This document shows positions 12,958 to 23,900 of a DNA stretch of 64,000 bases, piece by piece. The position numbers and the translations under genes were made by a program. Position 1 is the stretch's first letter, and every line of letters starts with the position of its first letter. Source of the stretch: Tetragonia tetragonoides (taxonomy: Eukaryota; Streptophyta; Magnoliopsida; Caryophyllales; Aizoaceae); the NCBI GenBank assembly GCA_038025085.1, contig CM076153.1, positions 2,480,001-2,544,000 on the forward strand, given 5' to 3'. Under the pieces are notes generated by a model that saw only the letters and a list, made by a program, of their open reading frames with translations, did no database searches and had not been told where the DNA came from.

Positions 12958-14092
12958 GCATAAAATATTTGAGCATGAATCTTCCGGAAAAGTTTGGGCA
13001 AAAGTGATACCCGGGCCCTAGAAGCCGAAAACGAAGGTTATAATCCACATTTTGGGGCTTCTGGGAGGTCCAGAAATATAGGTGTATATTTTCACACCAC
13101 ATCGCACGGGATATCTCTAGGGGGCATGGGAGGCCCTCGGGATTCGTTATCTGGTTTCTAATAAGCTTGTTAGGGCGTTTACGGGACACCAATGTAAGAG
13201 TCAGAACACCGAAAGCATGAGTGATACTGAAATAGGAGTTCGGAGATCCCGATGACCCTCCCGAGGCACCGAGGGTCCTCTAGGGTCACGAATGATAGGC
13301 CCCCCGGAGAAGTTTGGGCAAAAATGACATCTGGGCCCCGGGAAGCCGAAATAGAAGGTTATAATCCACGTTTTTGGGGCTTCCCGGAGATACCAGAACG
13401 AAGGTGTATACTTCCACACCACATCGCACGGGACATCCCTATGGGACATGGTAAGCCCTCGGGGTCCGTTATCTAGTCCTTGATAGGCTTTGTAAGGGCG
13501 TTTTCATGAGACACCAGTGTAAGGTTCAAAACATCGTAAGCATGGGTGATATCGAAGTTCGGGATCTCGGAGGGCCGTCCTGAGGTACCGAGGGGCCTCT
13601 CGACCCCCCTGGAGAAGTTTGGGCAAAATTGACACCCGGGATCCGGGAAGCCGAAAACGAAGGCTATAATCCACGTTTTTGGGGCTTCCGGGTGGTCCCA
13701 GAACGAAGGTGTATATTTTTACACCACATCGTATGGGACGTCCCTAGGGGACATGGGAGACACTCGAAATCCGTTATCTAGTCCCTAATAGACTTGTAAG
13801 GGCGTTTTCATGGAACGTTAATGTAAGGGTTGAAACAACAAAAGCATGGGTGATATCGAAGTTCGGGATCCCGGATGCCCCTCCCGAGACACCAAGTGTC
13901 CTCTAGGGTGATGATAGACCCTCCGGAGAAGTTTGGGCAAAAATTACACCCGGGCCTCGGGAACCTGAAAATCGAAGGCTATAATCCACGTTTTTCGAGC
14001 TTCCGGGAGGTCCCGAGAAGAAGGTTTATTTTTTCACACCACATGGCACGGGACATCCCTAGGGGACATAAGAGACCCTCGAGGTAGGTTAA
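12958..14092 (-). repeat. Second array of the ~314 bp repeat (about 3.6 units, inverted)
   Basis: The word tataatccac recurs near 13039, 13358, 13668 and 13980 (spacing 310-319 bp), the reverse complement of the word that marks the first array. Other shared words are gaagtttgggcaaaa, cacaccacatcgcacggga and ggtgatatcgaagttcggga. The array stops abruptly at the words ctcgaggtaggttaa, the same terminus as in the other arrays. Short open frames here are by-products of the stop-poor repeat. Confidence 0.92.
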
Positions 14093-14432
14093 AAGTGCCA
14101 TTTGCCTTTTGAAAAAAAAAAATTGCCTTCTGAAAAAAAACAAGTTGGTCATTTAGACCTTATGTTAAAAAAAATTATTCCCACTATATTGCACTCATAC
14201 TATACTTCTCTGGATACGCCACTGATTATAGGTATCCAAAAAAGGTGTATTGCAAGTCCTTAAATTTTGTTTTAATATAAATAATTGAGCTGGCTAATAA
14301 CTTGATCAAATATATGAGAACTTTTTTTTAAATTATTTTTTTAAAATAGAAAAGGCTATTAGGAAAAATATGCTGGAAATTCTTGTGATATCTCTTTTAT
14401 TTTTTTTAGGGAAGAAATAAATTAATAAATAG

Positions 14433-14528
<96 letters not shown>

Positions 14529-14678
14529 GCATTCTAATCCTTACTAGGCCATTGTTATATGCAGATTAATCATGACTAATGCTCCAAATCATTTTTAGAG
14601 TTTACTAAAATAAGAATATAAACTACTTAATAGTGTGTGAAATAATAGGTTGAGTTGTTGTAACAAACTTACAAACTC
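14093..14678. other. Intergenic AT-rich spacer
   Basis: Begins with two near-copies of ttgccttttgaaaaaaaa/ttgccttctgaaaaaaaa. It also contains a long trinucleotide microsatellite, listed separately. No gene seen. Confidence 0.45.
14433..14528 (+). repeat. (ATT)n microsatellite, about 96 bp uninterrupted
   Basis: About 32 perfect ATT units in a row. This is a long perfect tract and is likely length-variable between individuals. Confidence 0.97.
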
Positions 14679-15294
14679 AAATAAATTGTTATTCTTTTTT
14701 TTTTTTGAGAGGGGAATAGGAGACTTTCATTCATAGAAAAGCCATACGGCATCTACATCGAAAATAACCCTAGAATATACTAAATCAACAGTACCAATAA
14801 CAAATTTGCTTACAAAACAATTAATAAGAATACCCGAGCGCGACTCCCAACATGCATAGTAACCATGTGCTTCCTTTGATGCTTCATCTTTAACGGAAGT
14901 GGAAATCTTCACCGCAAGTACCGTAATTATTTGCTCACAAAAAGTTGTATGATACCATCGATCTTGTGCATATCCGGTCCCCGAATTTATATTACTTGAT
15001 AATAAATCGCACAATAGGCGAAGAGAGGATCCTACAAAGAGGAAAAATATAAAAATCCCTAATAACTCCACAAAAGGGAGAGAAAATTTTTTCCACTTAG
15101 AGAGCATAAACTAAAAATCAATGACAAAAAGAGATGAAAAACATGAATCACAGGTCGGGAATGGCCTAAATCGGCCTTCCCGGCCTGAAAATTTGTCCTA
15201 GTAAGAGTTAAGGTTGAGAGAGGAAAAGGAGAGGCAAAAAGAAAGGCTAGGGTTTTTCTTTTGTCTGCATTCGAATAAATAAATTGTTATTCTT
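14679..15294 (-). mobile_element. Poly(A) retroposon with perfect 18 bp target duplication
   Basis: An 18 bp word, aaataaattgttattctt, occurs at 14679-14696 and again at 15277-15294. Between them lies about 580 bp that, on the minus strand, ends in a poly(A) run directly against the duplication. This is the signature of target-primed insertion by LINE machinery. The minus-strand 3' end reads tttctatgaatgaaagtctc before the A-run, resembling the tail of the element at 43.5-44.2 kb. An open frame of 126 codons (15107-14727) inside it shows no reverse transcriptase motifs and is not called as a gene. Confidence 0.85.
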
Positions 15295-15989
15295 ATAATA
15301 ACTTGACTATAAAGATTTAATATTACACCGAGCTTTTGTCCTTTTTTCTATATTCACAACACTTCTTAATTCTCACAAAAACCTCATACATCTCATCTTC
15401 TAACCCCTCACACTTAAACATTACTTTTTTTTTTTGAGTGAACACTTGAACAATACTTAAATCAAAATACACATAACATATTCCATTATATATTAAAGTA
15501 ACTTGGTGGCTCAAAATATTAACTTATTTGATGAACCCCCCCCCCAAAAAAAAAAAGAAAACAAGACAAACAAACTTGGCATTGTCCTCGAAGGTTGAAA
15601 TGGGAAGAAAATGGTGGTCCTTATTTGACCAAGTTGGAGGTCCAACCCATTATCCCAATCCCTTTCACCTTTGAAGGTCTCTTTTTGTTTAATTATAACC
15701 CATTGTGTATTGTGTTACCTTAAATAGTCAAAATTAGCAATTCCCCCAAAAATCAAACAACTCAACATATGAAATCATACACTCACTCCCCTCTTTCTAC
15801 TTATTTTCTTCCCCCACTTTCTCGCTTCTCATCTCACCTTCTTTCTTCCTCTTTTCTGTCTGACCCTATTTCCTTGCCTTTTCTCTCTCTCTCTCCTCTA
15901 AAATCCCAATTCCTTCCTAAAATCCCAAATTCCCCTTCTGTTTGAATGAACTTCACCCAATCTTTTTGTTCAGTTAATGATATTTGATC
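15295..15989. promoter_or_regulatory. Upstream region and CT-rich leader of the ERT2-like gene
   Basis: The last ~210 bases before the start codon are strongly pyrimidine-rich (many tctctctc, cttc and cccc words), a common composition for plant 5' leaders. There is no clear TATA box. A C-run followed by an A-run at about 15536-15556 looks like degenerate low-complexity DNA. Confidence 0.4.
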
Positions 15990-17570
15990 ATGCCATCTTT
16001 ATGGAAGAAACAGAAGGGGAATCGAATTTCCCGTCTTGTAGCTGATCTCCAATCACCCTCTAAACGAGGTGGGTCCCTTGTTGTTGAAACAGGTTTTCCA
16101 ACTTCCATTGTTGATCTCTTTGTTAAGAATCGTGATCGTTTAAGGAAACCCTCAAAGAAGAAACGCTTATCAAAACAAGCAACAACAACACCAGATCATC
16201 AGTTTTCCTCTCCATCATCTCCGGTGAGTGACCCATCTGTTTCTCCCTCTAAATTAGAGATACCTTGGTTAATTAATGATAAAAACCAAGATAATGTTGC
16301 CAAAAACAATGTTTCTGATCTGGGTCTTGAAGAAATTGTTGCCCAGAAAAACCCTCGTGTAGAATTGAAATCTGATTATTGTAAAGATGAGGAACAAGAA
16401 AAAGAAAAGGGGGGCAATGGTGGGGTTTTTAATTTTAAGAATGCAATTTGGTTATTTGTTAAAGGAGCATTGGTTGTGGTTGTAGCATTGTATACTAAGA
16501 GGTTTGTTGTTGGGATTACAATAGGGGCTTTTTTGTTGCTCTTTTTGGAATATGTAGGGAACTGGGTTATTCGAGTTTTTAAGCCTTGTGAAAATGCTGA
16601 GGATAAATTGAGAGGCTCTTCCTCTGGTTCGGATGTTTCTAAACCTGGATTAGTGGTTGGTGATGGATATGGAAAGAAGGCACTACATAAGGGAGTTCAG
16701 GAAACCGCATTGCGTGTTAGTTCAAAGCGCGCAAAAGAATGTGAAAATGTGGTTCTTTCCAAGAGAGTGATTGTGCCTGAAGATGGAAATACTATTGTTT
16801 CAAAGAATGATATTTGGAATGGTTTACCTTCCAGGAAGTTTATTGAGCAAGAAGATGGAAGTAGTGTTGCTTCGAATGGAGAAATCATGCAGGGTAATGC
16901 AGGTACCGCGCTTATTAGGAGAAGTTCTTGTTTGGTGAGGGAGGTGCCCAATAAATGTGAAGTTGAAGCAGTTGAGCCAAATTTTTGCACAGGGTCAAAG
17001 AACTCGAACTGTTGTGTTCCGGGTGGATATTGTGAATTGGGGTGGATGAAAGGGGAATTTGGAGGAGGGGAAAAAGAGGGTGAAGATCCTGGAAAGAAGA
17101 ATAAAGGCAAGAAGAAAAAAGGGAGGAAGTTTTGGAAGAAATTTGTGTCTAAGCATACTCATCATAAGAAAAAGAAGCATAAACTCAGCAAGAAAGAACA
17201 TCGGGCAGGTTGGGGCCATGAGGTACCTAACCGCCTTGAGGAGACTACAGCTGAATTTGATGACGGGTATGAACAAGAGGATGAACGGGAAATGGCCGAG
17301 GAAGAGGGATCATCGTTGTCATCATCATCATCAGATGAGGAAGAGTGGGGAGGAGGGGAACATTCTGGTGCTACGAATCATTGCTACGCCAAAATGTTGC
17401 TATTCGATAGCAGTATCACAAAATATAGTGGAATGGTCAAGGAAAGAGGTTGGAATTTAAAGTGCCCGAGTATTATAGGGATTGCTTTAGCCGGCCTGAT
17501 AGGAGGGCGAATTTTCGCTCTTGTTCTTACTGTGATCTGCTGTCTTGTGTTCAAGATGGTGGGAGTTTGA
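15990..17570 (+). CDS. ERT2-like (ethylene-responsive nuclear protein-like), single exon
   Basis: An intronless frame of 526 residues. The start MPSLWKKQKGNRISRLVADL followed by GGSLVVETGFPTS and VDLFVKNRDRLRKPSKKKR matches the N-terminal signature I know from plant proteins annotated 'ethylene-responsive nuclear protein (ERT2)-like'. ATG 15990 is preferred; a TTG two codons upstream is not credible as a start. A hydrophobic block with likely membrane spans lies at about residues 150-195. Lysine-rich clusters lie around 370-405, an acidic/serine-rich stretch at about 425-450, and a second hydrophobic segment at the extreme C-terminus (about 497-525). Hydrophobic ends plus basic clusters suggest a membrane protein rather than a soluble nuclear one. 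The biochemical role is unknown. Confidence 0.82.
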   Translation: MPSLWKKQKGNRISRLVADLQSPSKRGGSLVVETGFPTSIVDLFVKNRDRLRKPSKKKRLSKQATTTPDHQFSSPSSPVSDPSVSPSKLEIPWLINDKNQDNVAKNNVSDLGLEEIVAQKNPRVELKSDYCKDEEQEKEKGGNGGVFNFKNAIWLFVKGALVVVVALYTKRFVVGITIGAFLLLFLEYVGNWVIRVFKPCENAEDKLRGSSSGSDVSKPGLVVGDGYGKKALHKGVQETALRVSSKRAKECENVVLSKRVIVPEDGNTIVSKNDIWNGLPSRKFIEQEDGSSVASNGEIMQGNAGTALIRRSSCLVREVPNKCEVEAVEPNFCTGSKNSNCCVPGGYCELGWMKGEFGGGEKEGEDPGKKNKGKKKKGRKFWKKFVSKHTHHKKKKHKLSKKEHRAGWGHEVPNRLEETTAEFDDGYEQEDEREMAEEEGSSLSSSSSDEEEWGGGEHSGATNHCYAKMLLFDSSITKYSGMVKERGWNLKCPSIIGIALAGLIGGRIFALVLTVICCLVFKMVGV

Positions 17571-18262
17571 GAGCAGCTTCCATTTCAGAGAATGCAGACG
17601 GTAATCATCCATCCTTTCTGACCTTTGTGTTGAGCTTAGGGGGTGACCTTATTGATGAAACCCCTTTGAAATTCTTGCATTGATTTTGATTTTTCGTTGG
17701 GTTTTGCTTCTCTTCTGATAATAATTGAAGGAAGTAAGTGGTCTATTGCCAAGCCTATGTAGTAGTGTCTTTACAAAGCTGTATATTTGTACACAGTCAA
17801 ATCAGAATCATTGTACACCTTATGTTGCTGGCCAGGGTTTGAATGCTTAAAGGAAGTGTTGCCTCGTTATCACTTGCAAGTTGCAACTATATCTTGTGGA
17901 GATTGTTAATGGAGCTGTTCTGTTTCTTATCAATTACAAACATACTTCTGTAGCCCCTTCTATGTGTTTTAGTGTTTATAGATAGATAACGATTCAATTA
18001 GAAAACAGAAGCACTAAAAAATGATTCAAAAACGACAAAATTTAAAAGGTATGTTTGTTTCTTGTTGTTGTTGCTTGATGACATATCCCACTCTCACCAA
18101 TAATAGCAACATATGCTTCATGACACTTTAGCTTTTTATAGCGTGGGTGGGGCAACATTATGTTAGCACATTATTGATTTCCAGTGAAAAAGAAAATTAA
18201 TGGAGTAATAGTAAGTCTACTAAATGACTGTAATCCTGGAGATCAAGTGAGACAGTGTTTAT
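17571..18262. other. 3' flank of the ERT2-like gene
   Basis: Probably 3' UTR for the first few hundred bases (T-rich, words such as tgtatatttgtacac), then AT-rich spacer. No coding frame recognised. Confidence 0.4.
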
Positions 18263-18417
18263 TAGTAGGAAAAAATGGGGGTCTGAAACACATTCCCGAG
18301 TTCCCAAGTTCGAGTCCCGTCTGGAGATTTCCTGGTCGTAAACTTCAGGGCCCATAGGATTAGTTAAATAAAGCTTGGATATCCATGTTATCTCAAAAAA
18401 AAAGTAGGGAAAAAAAA
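18263..18417 (+). mobile_element. tRNA-derived SINE (family C)
   Basis: Contains a box B-like word, aagttcgagtcccg, followed by tggagatttcctggtcgtaa and gttaaataaagcttggata, and ends in an A-run at about 18393-18402. The flanks agtaggaaaaaa (before) and agtagggaaaaaa (after) look like an imperfect target duplication. The head with box A is poorly preserved. Confidence 0.55.
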
Positions 18418-19710
18418 AAGAGGGATGAGATTGTGTGTTTGGTCTCTCTTGGTATAAATGCCCGAATTATTTGTAGAAGAGTTCACAAACCCTGTTTAAA
18501 TTAAGAATCTCAGACAAAGATGTGCCAAAAAGAAGTAAAAAGCTCTCAACTTTATACAAATTCAAAAATTCAAACACATCTTACTGAGTTACTGGGACAA
18601 GTTTGACATGTTTAAGAATACAAGTTCAGGAAATCATGTTTACATCAAAACACTGACCTTTCTTGTTGGTCTTACATGGCAACGGTTCCACCTGAACAAG
18701 ATTCAGCTGCAAGGCAATCTGCACAACCTGTTCCTTGAATAAGAGCCATACAATTTTACTCGAAACAGAATAGATTACAGAGTTTCTTAAACAGTCTAGA
18801 GGGGACAAAACTACTACAAATGAACATAGAAGAGACAACAATCAGAAAGAAACCAGAAAGGATAGAAACTCATTAGCACACTTGATCAAGAAAATGTAAA
18901 TACAGGATACTATCACCAAGTCACAAGGAAACATTACTCCGGCGGTGATTATAGTCGATCTGAGCAGGTGATGTGACTACTAGTTGTGGCTACAAGGAGT
19001 GCAAAACAGGATCTGAGATGAGTTCTCTTCTTCTTCCTCCTTACGCCTCGGATTTCATCCAAAATCTGATGATCAGACGATATATGTTGGCCTCCCAGCA
19101 CAGCATCTAGGGGGTTGTCTTGTAAAAAAGTGCCACCAAAGTTGGAACTGGGAGCACAAATGCATTTGAGAGCTTTTAGTGCAGGGCACTAGGCCAAGAA
19201 GAAGGGAGATCTTTCTTTCCCACCTTCAAGTTTTTAAAGTTCAAAAAAGAAAGACTTGGCCAAGTTTTTAAAATTTGAAACTATGAATTCTTCTTCTCTG
19301 CGTCACATCATGACAAAGAAAGCAAAGGACAGGAGAAAGAAGATGAAGAATACAACAGGCCAAAAGAGGAAGAATAGAACATGCCACTGGGCCTTCTTAT
19401 TTTTCCGTTGAGGTTGAGGTGGGGGTGTCTAACTGTCTATACCTCAAATAAAGATTTACCCTTAAAAAAAAATCTCAAATTAACATTTCGTAATCAATCA
19501 ACATCGCAATCCTATCCATAGATGTAGCTCAAATTTTAATTTGTGGTATATAGTTGTATGTATTAATCGTGTTGAGAGTGTAATATGATATTTAGACATT
19601 TGATAAAACTTTCTGTTGTCAATCAGACAATCACATTCCATTGCAATTTAAAAATTACGGTAATATTTTGAAATAAAATTTTCTTCCAATGTTGATTTTC
19701 AAAGTTGATA
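18418..19710. other. Intergenic; possible decayed gene on the minus strand
   Basis: Minus-strand frames at 18841-18626 and around 19150-18880 read as plausible short peptides. I could not tie them to a family or join them with splice sites. The stretch 19000-19150 is less AT-rich than its surroundings. Nothing firm can be called. Confidence 0.3.
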
Positions 19711-20007
19711 GGCTATGTTTGGCAAAATTAGTTGTAGCTGTAGCTGTCAAGTGTTATTAAAGGAAAAAAATTAGTAGAAAACTGCTAAAAAGTGATACAA
19801 AATGCTAATAAACTAGTTGTAATTGTAGCTGCAGGTAAAAGCTTGCAGGGATAGCTTTCACAAAATTAGCTGTAGGGAGCTGTAGCTGTAGCTGCAGATT
19901 GAAAATCATATGGCAAACTGTTTGGTAGCAGAGAGTAAAAAATACTAGCTGCAAGCTTCAAGCTGTAACTTTTATTGAAAAGCTAGCTTTTCGTGCCAAA
20001 CATAGCC
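19711..20007. mobile_element. hAT-like MITE with 14 bp terminal inverted repeats
   Basis: The left end ggctatgtttggca (19711-19724) is matched in inverse at 19994-20007 (tgccaaacatagcc). The interior repeats agctgtagctg words, typical of short non-autonomous DNA elements of this type. An 8 bp target duplication is not evident, so the insertion is old or the flanks have diverged. Confidence 0.7.
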
Positions 20008-20938
20008 AAATGAGAAAAGGAGAATTATTTTATAATAGGAAAAGAAGAAAAAACGATAGGTAAATTTGCCCAAGTAATCTGTTGCTGTCAAGTGTGAACG
20101 GTCTTGCGCTCTTAACTGCACTAGGAGGCAAAAATGGATGTCATCTCTTTTCTATTTTAGTACGTGGAATCTTAGATGTCATTTAATAAGATGACACTTC
20201 CAAAAATCCAAATATTCAGAATCTTCAATTTTTGATGTCGGAGGAGAGAGAAAGAGAGAGTCAAGGTTTATGAAGTGTCCCAAATGTAACTACTTGACAG
20301 TTGGCACTTAAGTGAATCGTGAGCACACAAGTTTGCCAAATGCTTTGTTATTTGTTAAATTGGTAGAGTACTACACGTTTACAAGGATTTTTCATCGCAA
20401 GGAACTACGTCCATTTTCACAAATAAATGACTGTTTAAGATAGTGTTAGCTAATTTATTTAGCTGTTATAATCCTTTAAATAGAGAGTATTATACACATA
20501 CAAAAGACTTGGCTTGAAAATTGTCTGCATCTATCTCCCGTCTTTGTACCCAAAAATTGAATACATGATTAAAAATCCTTCCTCTTGAAAAATAGCGCGT
20601 AAGTATGCCATGAGGAAAACGAATTTCTTAAACAAGTCTGAACCCAGCAACAGAAACGTTGTTCAGGAAGATATCCATTTCATTTTGCTGCCTTTACTAC
20701 TTGAACAATTAAAATCTGAATGTCCTACAACAACAAATGTATACGCTACGCTGTGTCCAAACATTTGGTATGCGACCTGAGGACCTGAGCTTTTGGACCT
20801 CAGAAGAAGCTTAACGGAACCTGTAAAAGGATTTTGAGGCAACACAGAGCTTTGCAACAGCCCCATTATACATGCTCATGTATGAATAAATTAAACAAAA
20901 CTGTGGACTAATCCACACTATGGTTAAATAATCTATGT
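20008..20938. other. Intergenic, 3' side of the solanesyl diphosphate synthase gene
   Basis: AT-rich. A short minus-strand frame at 20866-20663 has no family resemblance. The last few hundred bases probably include the 3' UTR of the downstream minus-strand gene. Confidence 0.4.
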
Positions 20939-23900
20939 TCACTTAGTTCTTGTAATGACTCGGTGCGTAAGATCTATGAGTGCACGCCTTGACCTTCTAA
21001 CATCCTCATCGTCATTTTCAGGAAGAGAATCAATGGCTTCAGCAGCTAAATATGCATGCTTCGCTGCTAGATCCTTTGCCCTTTGTAATCCTTGACTTCT
21101 ACCAAGGTACTCAAGCGCCTAAATTCAAAATGAGATCATAAAAGTTCACAATTGTCTGGTCAAAAGATTGCACAAACACAATGAAACTATTGACAAAGCA
21201 CAAACCACCATGAATTGTGCGGTCCCATAACCAAGAAACAAAACGAGAGCAAGACAATAATTCTTCCACTTGATGTTCTTCTGGGGTTTGTGGGCATGCT
21301 CATGCAGCGAACCTAAGATATTATGGAAGTTATGGTCCTAATTTCATCCATCCTCTCATCCATTAACTCGTTCATTCATTCATTCACTCATCCATTCATA
21401 CATTTTTTTCTTGCATTCATTCAACTCTTTCCAACAACTCAAAATAGCTTACGTAAGTCTATCAGAAACAGCCTATCTGCTAGGCGACTAGCTAGGGGTA
21501 AGGCAACATACACCTAGAACTCCCCAGACCTCGCCCTAGGCGGGATACTCCATGGGCTGTTGTTGTAGTCATGGTCCTAGTTCAACATGGTAATTAGAAT
21601 ATGAGCTCCGTGAACTGAGGTGAGGTGTATCGCTTCGTCAGGCAACAAAGTGACTGAAACTGCAATTAGAGAGCTCAGCATCTGATTGCAGGCGAATTCA
21701 TGGGGATGACGATTAAAGAAAGTGTTCCAGTGGTAAAAGAGAAATAACCCTGGAGTACATCTGAAATCAACCAAATGATTGGATATGGCATCTTGTCTAG
21801 GGATAGCTTCGTCTTTCCTATTTCTTTTTTTCTGTTTTGGGCGAGGAGGGTGGGGGGGAGGGGAGGGGCGCTCAGACCCACGATAGTCATTCCCACCTTT
21901 CCTTCACAACAAAAGAATATATTTACTTGGCAATCCACAAATCAAAATGGGTTATTGTGAACACATAAACTTACAAGATCTACATCGGCAGGATTGTTGA
22001 AACCTCGTTGCACAACTTCACTTAATTGAGGGAACTCCTCTATGGCAAATAACAAAGGGGCTGTGACGATTCCCTGTGACAAAAACAGCAAAACTTGACA
22101 CGTCTAGAATGTTTAAATCATAGCAGGCAGCACACACATGAATCAAGGAAAGAGATCTTTGTAGCCTAAAGAAAGTTGTGTTAACAGAACAGTAGTCTAA
22201 TAGTGTCATCTTAGCTCGAGAATCAGGGAGGTGGAGTGGTGGTACCACTTCCACCCACAAAATGTGCAATGCCTTATGGGTACTCCCATTTGTACCCAAT
22301 TGGGTACATTAATATTTTAAAATTAGGTGTGAGTTTTAAAGTGGGCCTCATCTACAAAATCAAGTGGGTGTCATCTTTAAAACCAAATCGATATACCTAG
22401 GTGGGTGCATGGGGGAGCACCCAAAAAATTGCGCCAGATGTAGCTTGATTCCCATGGCTCACAACTTGAGATCCCCACATTAACACCCCCCCCCCCTCCC
22501 ACAACAAACACTTGAAGGCTAGGCACAGAAAACCACTTACTAAATCAAAGAATCAACAAAGCTAAAAACTTGGAAAAGAAAAGATAAATGAGTTCATCAA
22601 ACTCCTTCCATTAACTTTTCTAGGAAAGCACAGAAAAGCTTACAGATGGACAATTTCAAAACTTGAAAAAAGGATCCCAATTCCCAACTAACCTCCCCTG
22701 GAACACCTCATTAGGTTAGATTGAACATTACAAGTGAGACTATTGTTTAAGTAGGAAATTTTCAAGGGATCTAGTTTAAAAATCATGATGCACTAGGTTG
22801 GACAGGATTGCCCACGTCTTGACAAGGAAGTATTGTGGTAAGCAAGGAAAATCAACAAATCACATCAAACTCAAGTTCAATCTCGTCTGTCAAGACTCGG
22901 TCTAAAAATAAAACAAATAGTGAGCACGCCCAAAAAAGGACGAGTTTCTTTTTGCTAAAAAAGGTTATATTTTACTAGGTAAATGTGAGTTTTCACGCAA
23001 TAGGATGATTTTTCCCTAGATAAATACCCATACTTCTTGCTTAGGAAAAGGTTGAATTTTTGCTAACAAAAGTTTGAATTTTTGTTATAAAATAATGACT
23101 TAAATTAGGTCTCACCACAAATGGAAAAACAATACGGGAGAGATTACCCTTCATATTAACAACTAGACACTCAACTTTTTGTTTATTTGTTTTATGTTAA
23201 GCCTTGTAATTATCTTATTGCACAAAAGCCTCAATTGATTGCCAGTGCTAACCATTCCAATGGTTGCCTCCATCGTCCACATACAAAGTGTAGTCCAACT
23301 CTCAGTATGTGTATGTTATGTATCCACCATATCCGAAAAAAGAATATTTTTTCAGTAAACAAGTATAATTCACTATCACCCACATAAGGAGAAGAAGAAT
23401 TACATGGTGTATGTCAGAAAGTGAACCCTTTCCTAGTGATGCAGATGTGCCGGTGAAATCAAGAACATCATCTATCAACTGATATGCCAATCCCTGATGG
23501 TGAAGAAACAAATGGAAACATAATCAGCCACTGTTTTAAAGATAGGATAAGCAACCGTGCCATCAATCTCAACCATTTTAGAGCAGGCTCCTTCATCCGG
23601 GACTTGAATATATACATAATCTAATTTATATTGCACAGACATCAAGAAACTAGCTTTAAGTTGAGACATCAACACAGAAAAACGGCATTTAATCGAAAAG
23701 AATAATGCCTAAAAGAACACAGGTTCGCCTTTACCAATAACTAAGATGTTTCCTTTTTTGATAACCCCTCACCTATGATCTCACGTGTGTTTTCTGTTAA
23801 GTGATGATATAGCCGAAACCCAACAGAAGTTAATTTGTTCACATCATTTTAAGTATATGGATTTGAAAGTATTCACCTACCAGATTTTTCCCATAATCGT

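Noticed and set aside
14727..15107. 126-codon minus-strand frame as a gene
   Set aside because: It lies wholly inside a retroposon bounded by an 18 bp target duplication and has no known motif.
16697..17460. Antisense and shifted frames over the ERT2-like gene
   Set aside because: They are shadows of a long coding frame with clear family signature.
18626..18841. Last exon of a minus-strand gene (ends KGQCFDVNMIS)
   Set aside because: No family resemblance and no upstream exon that joins in frame.
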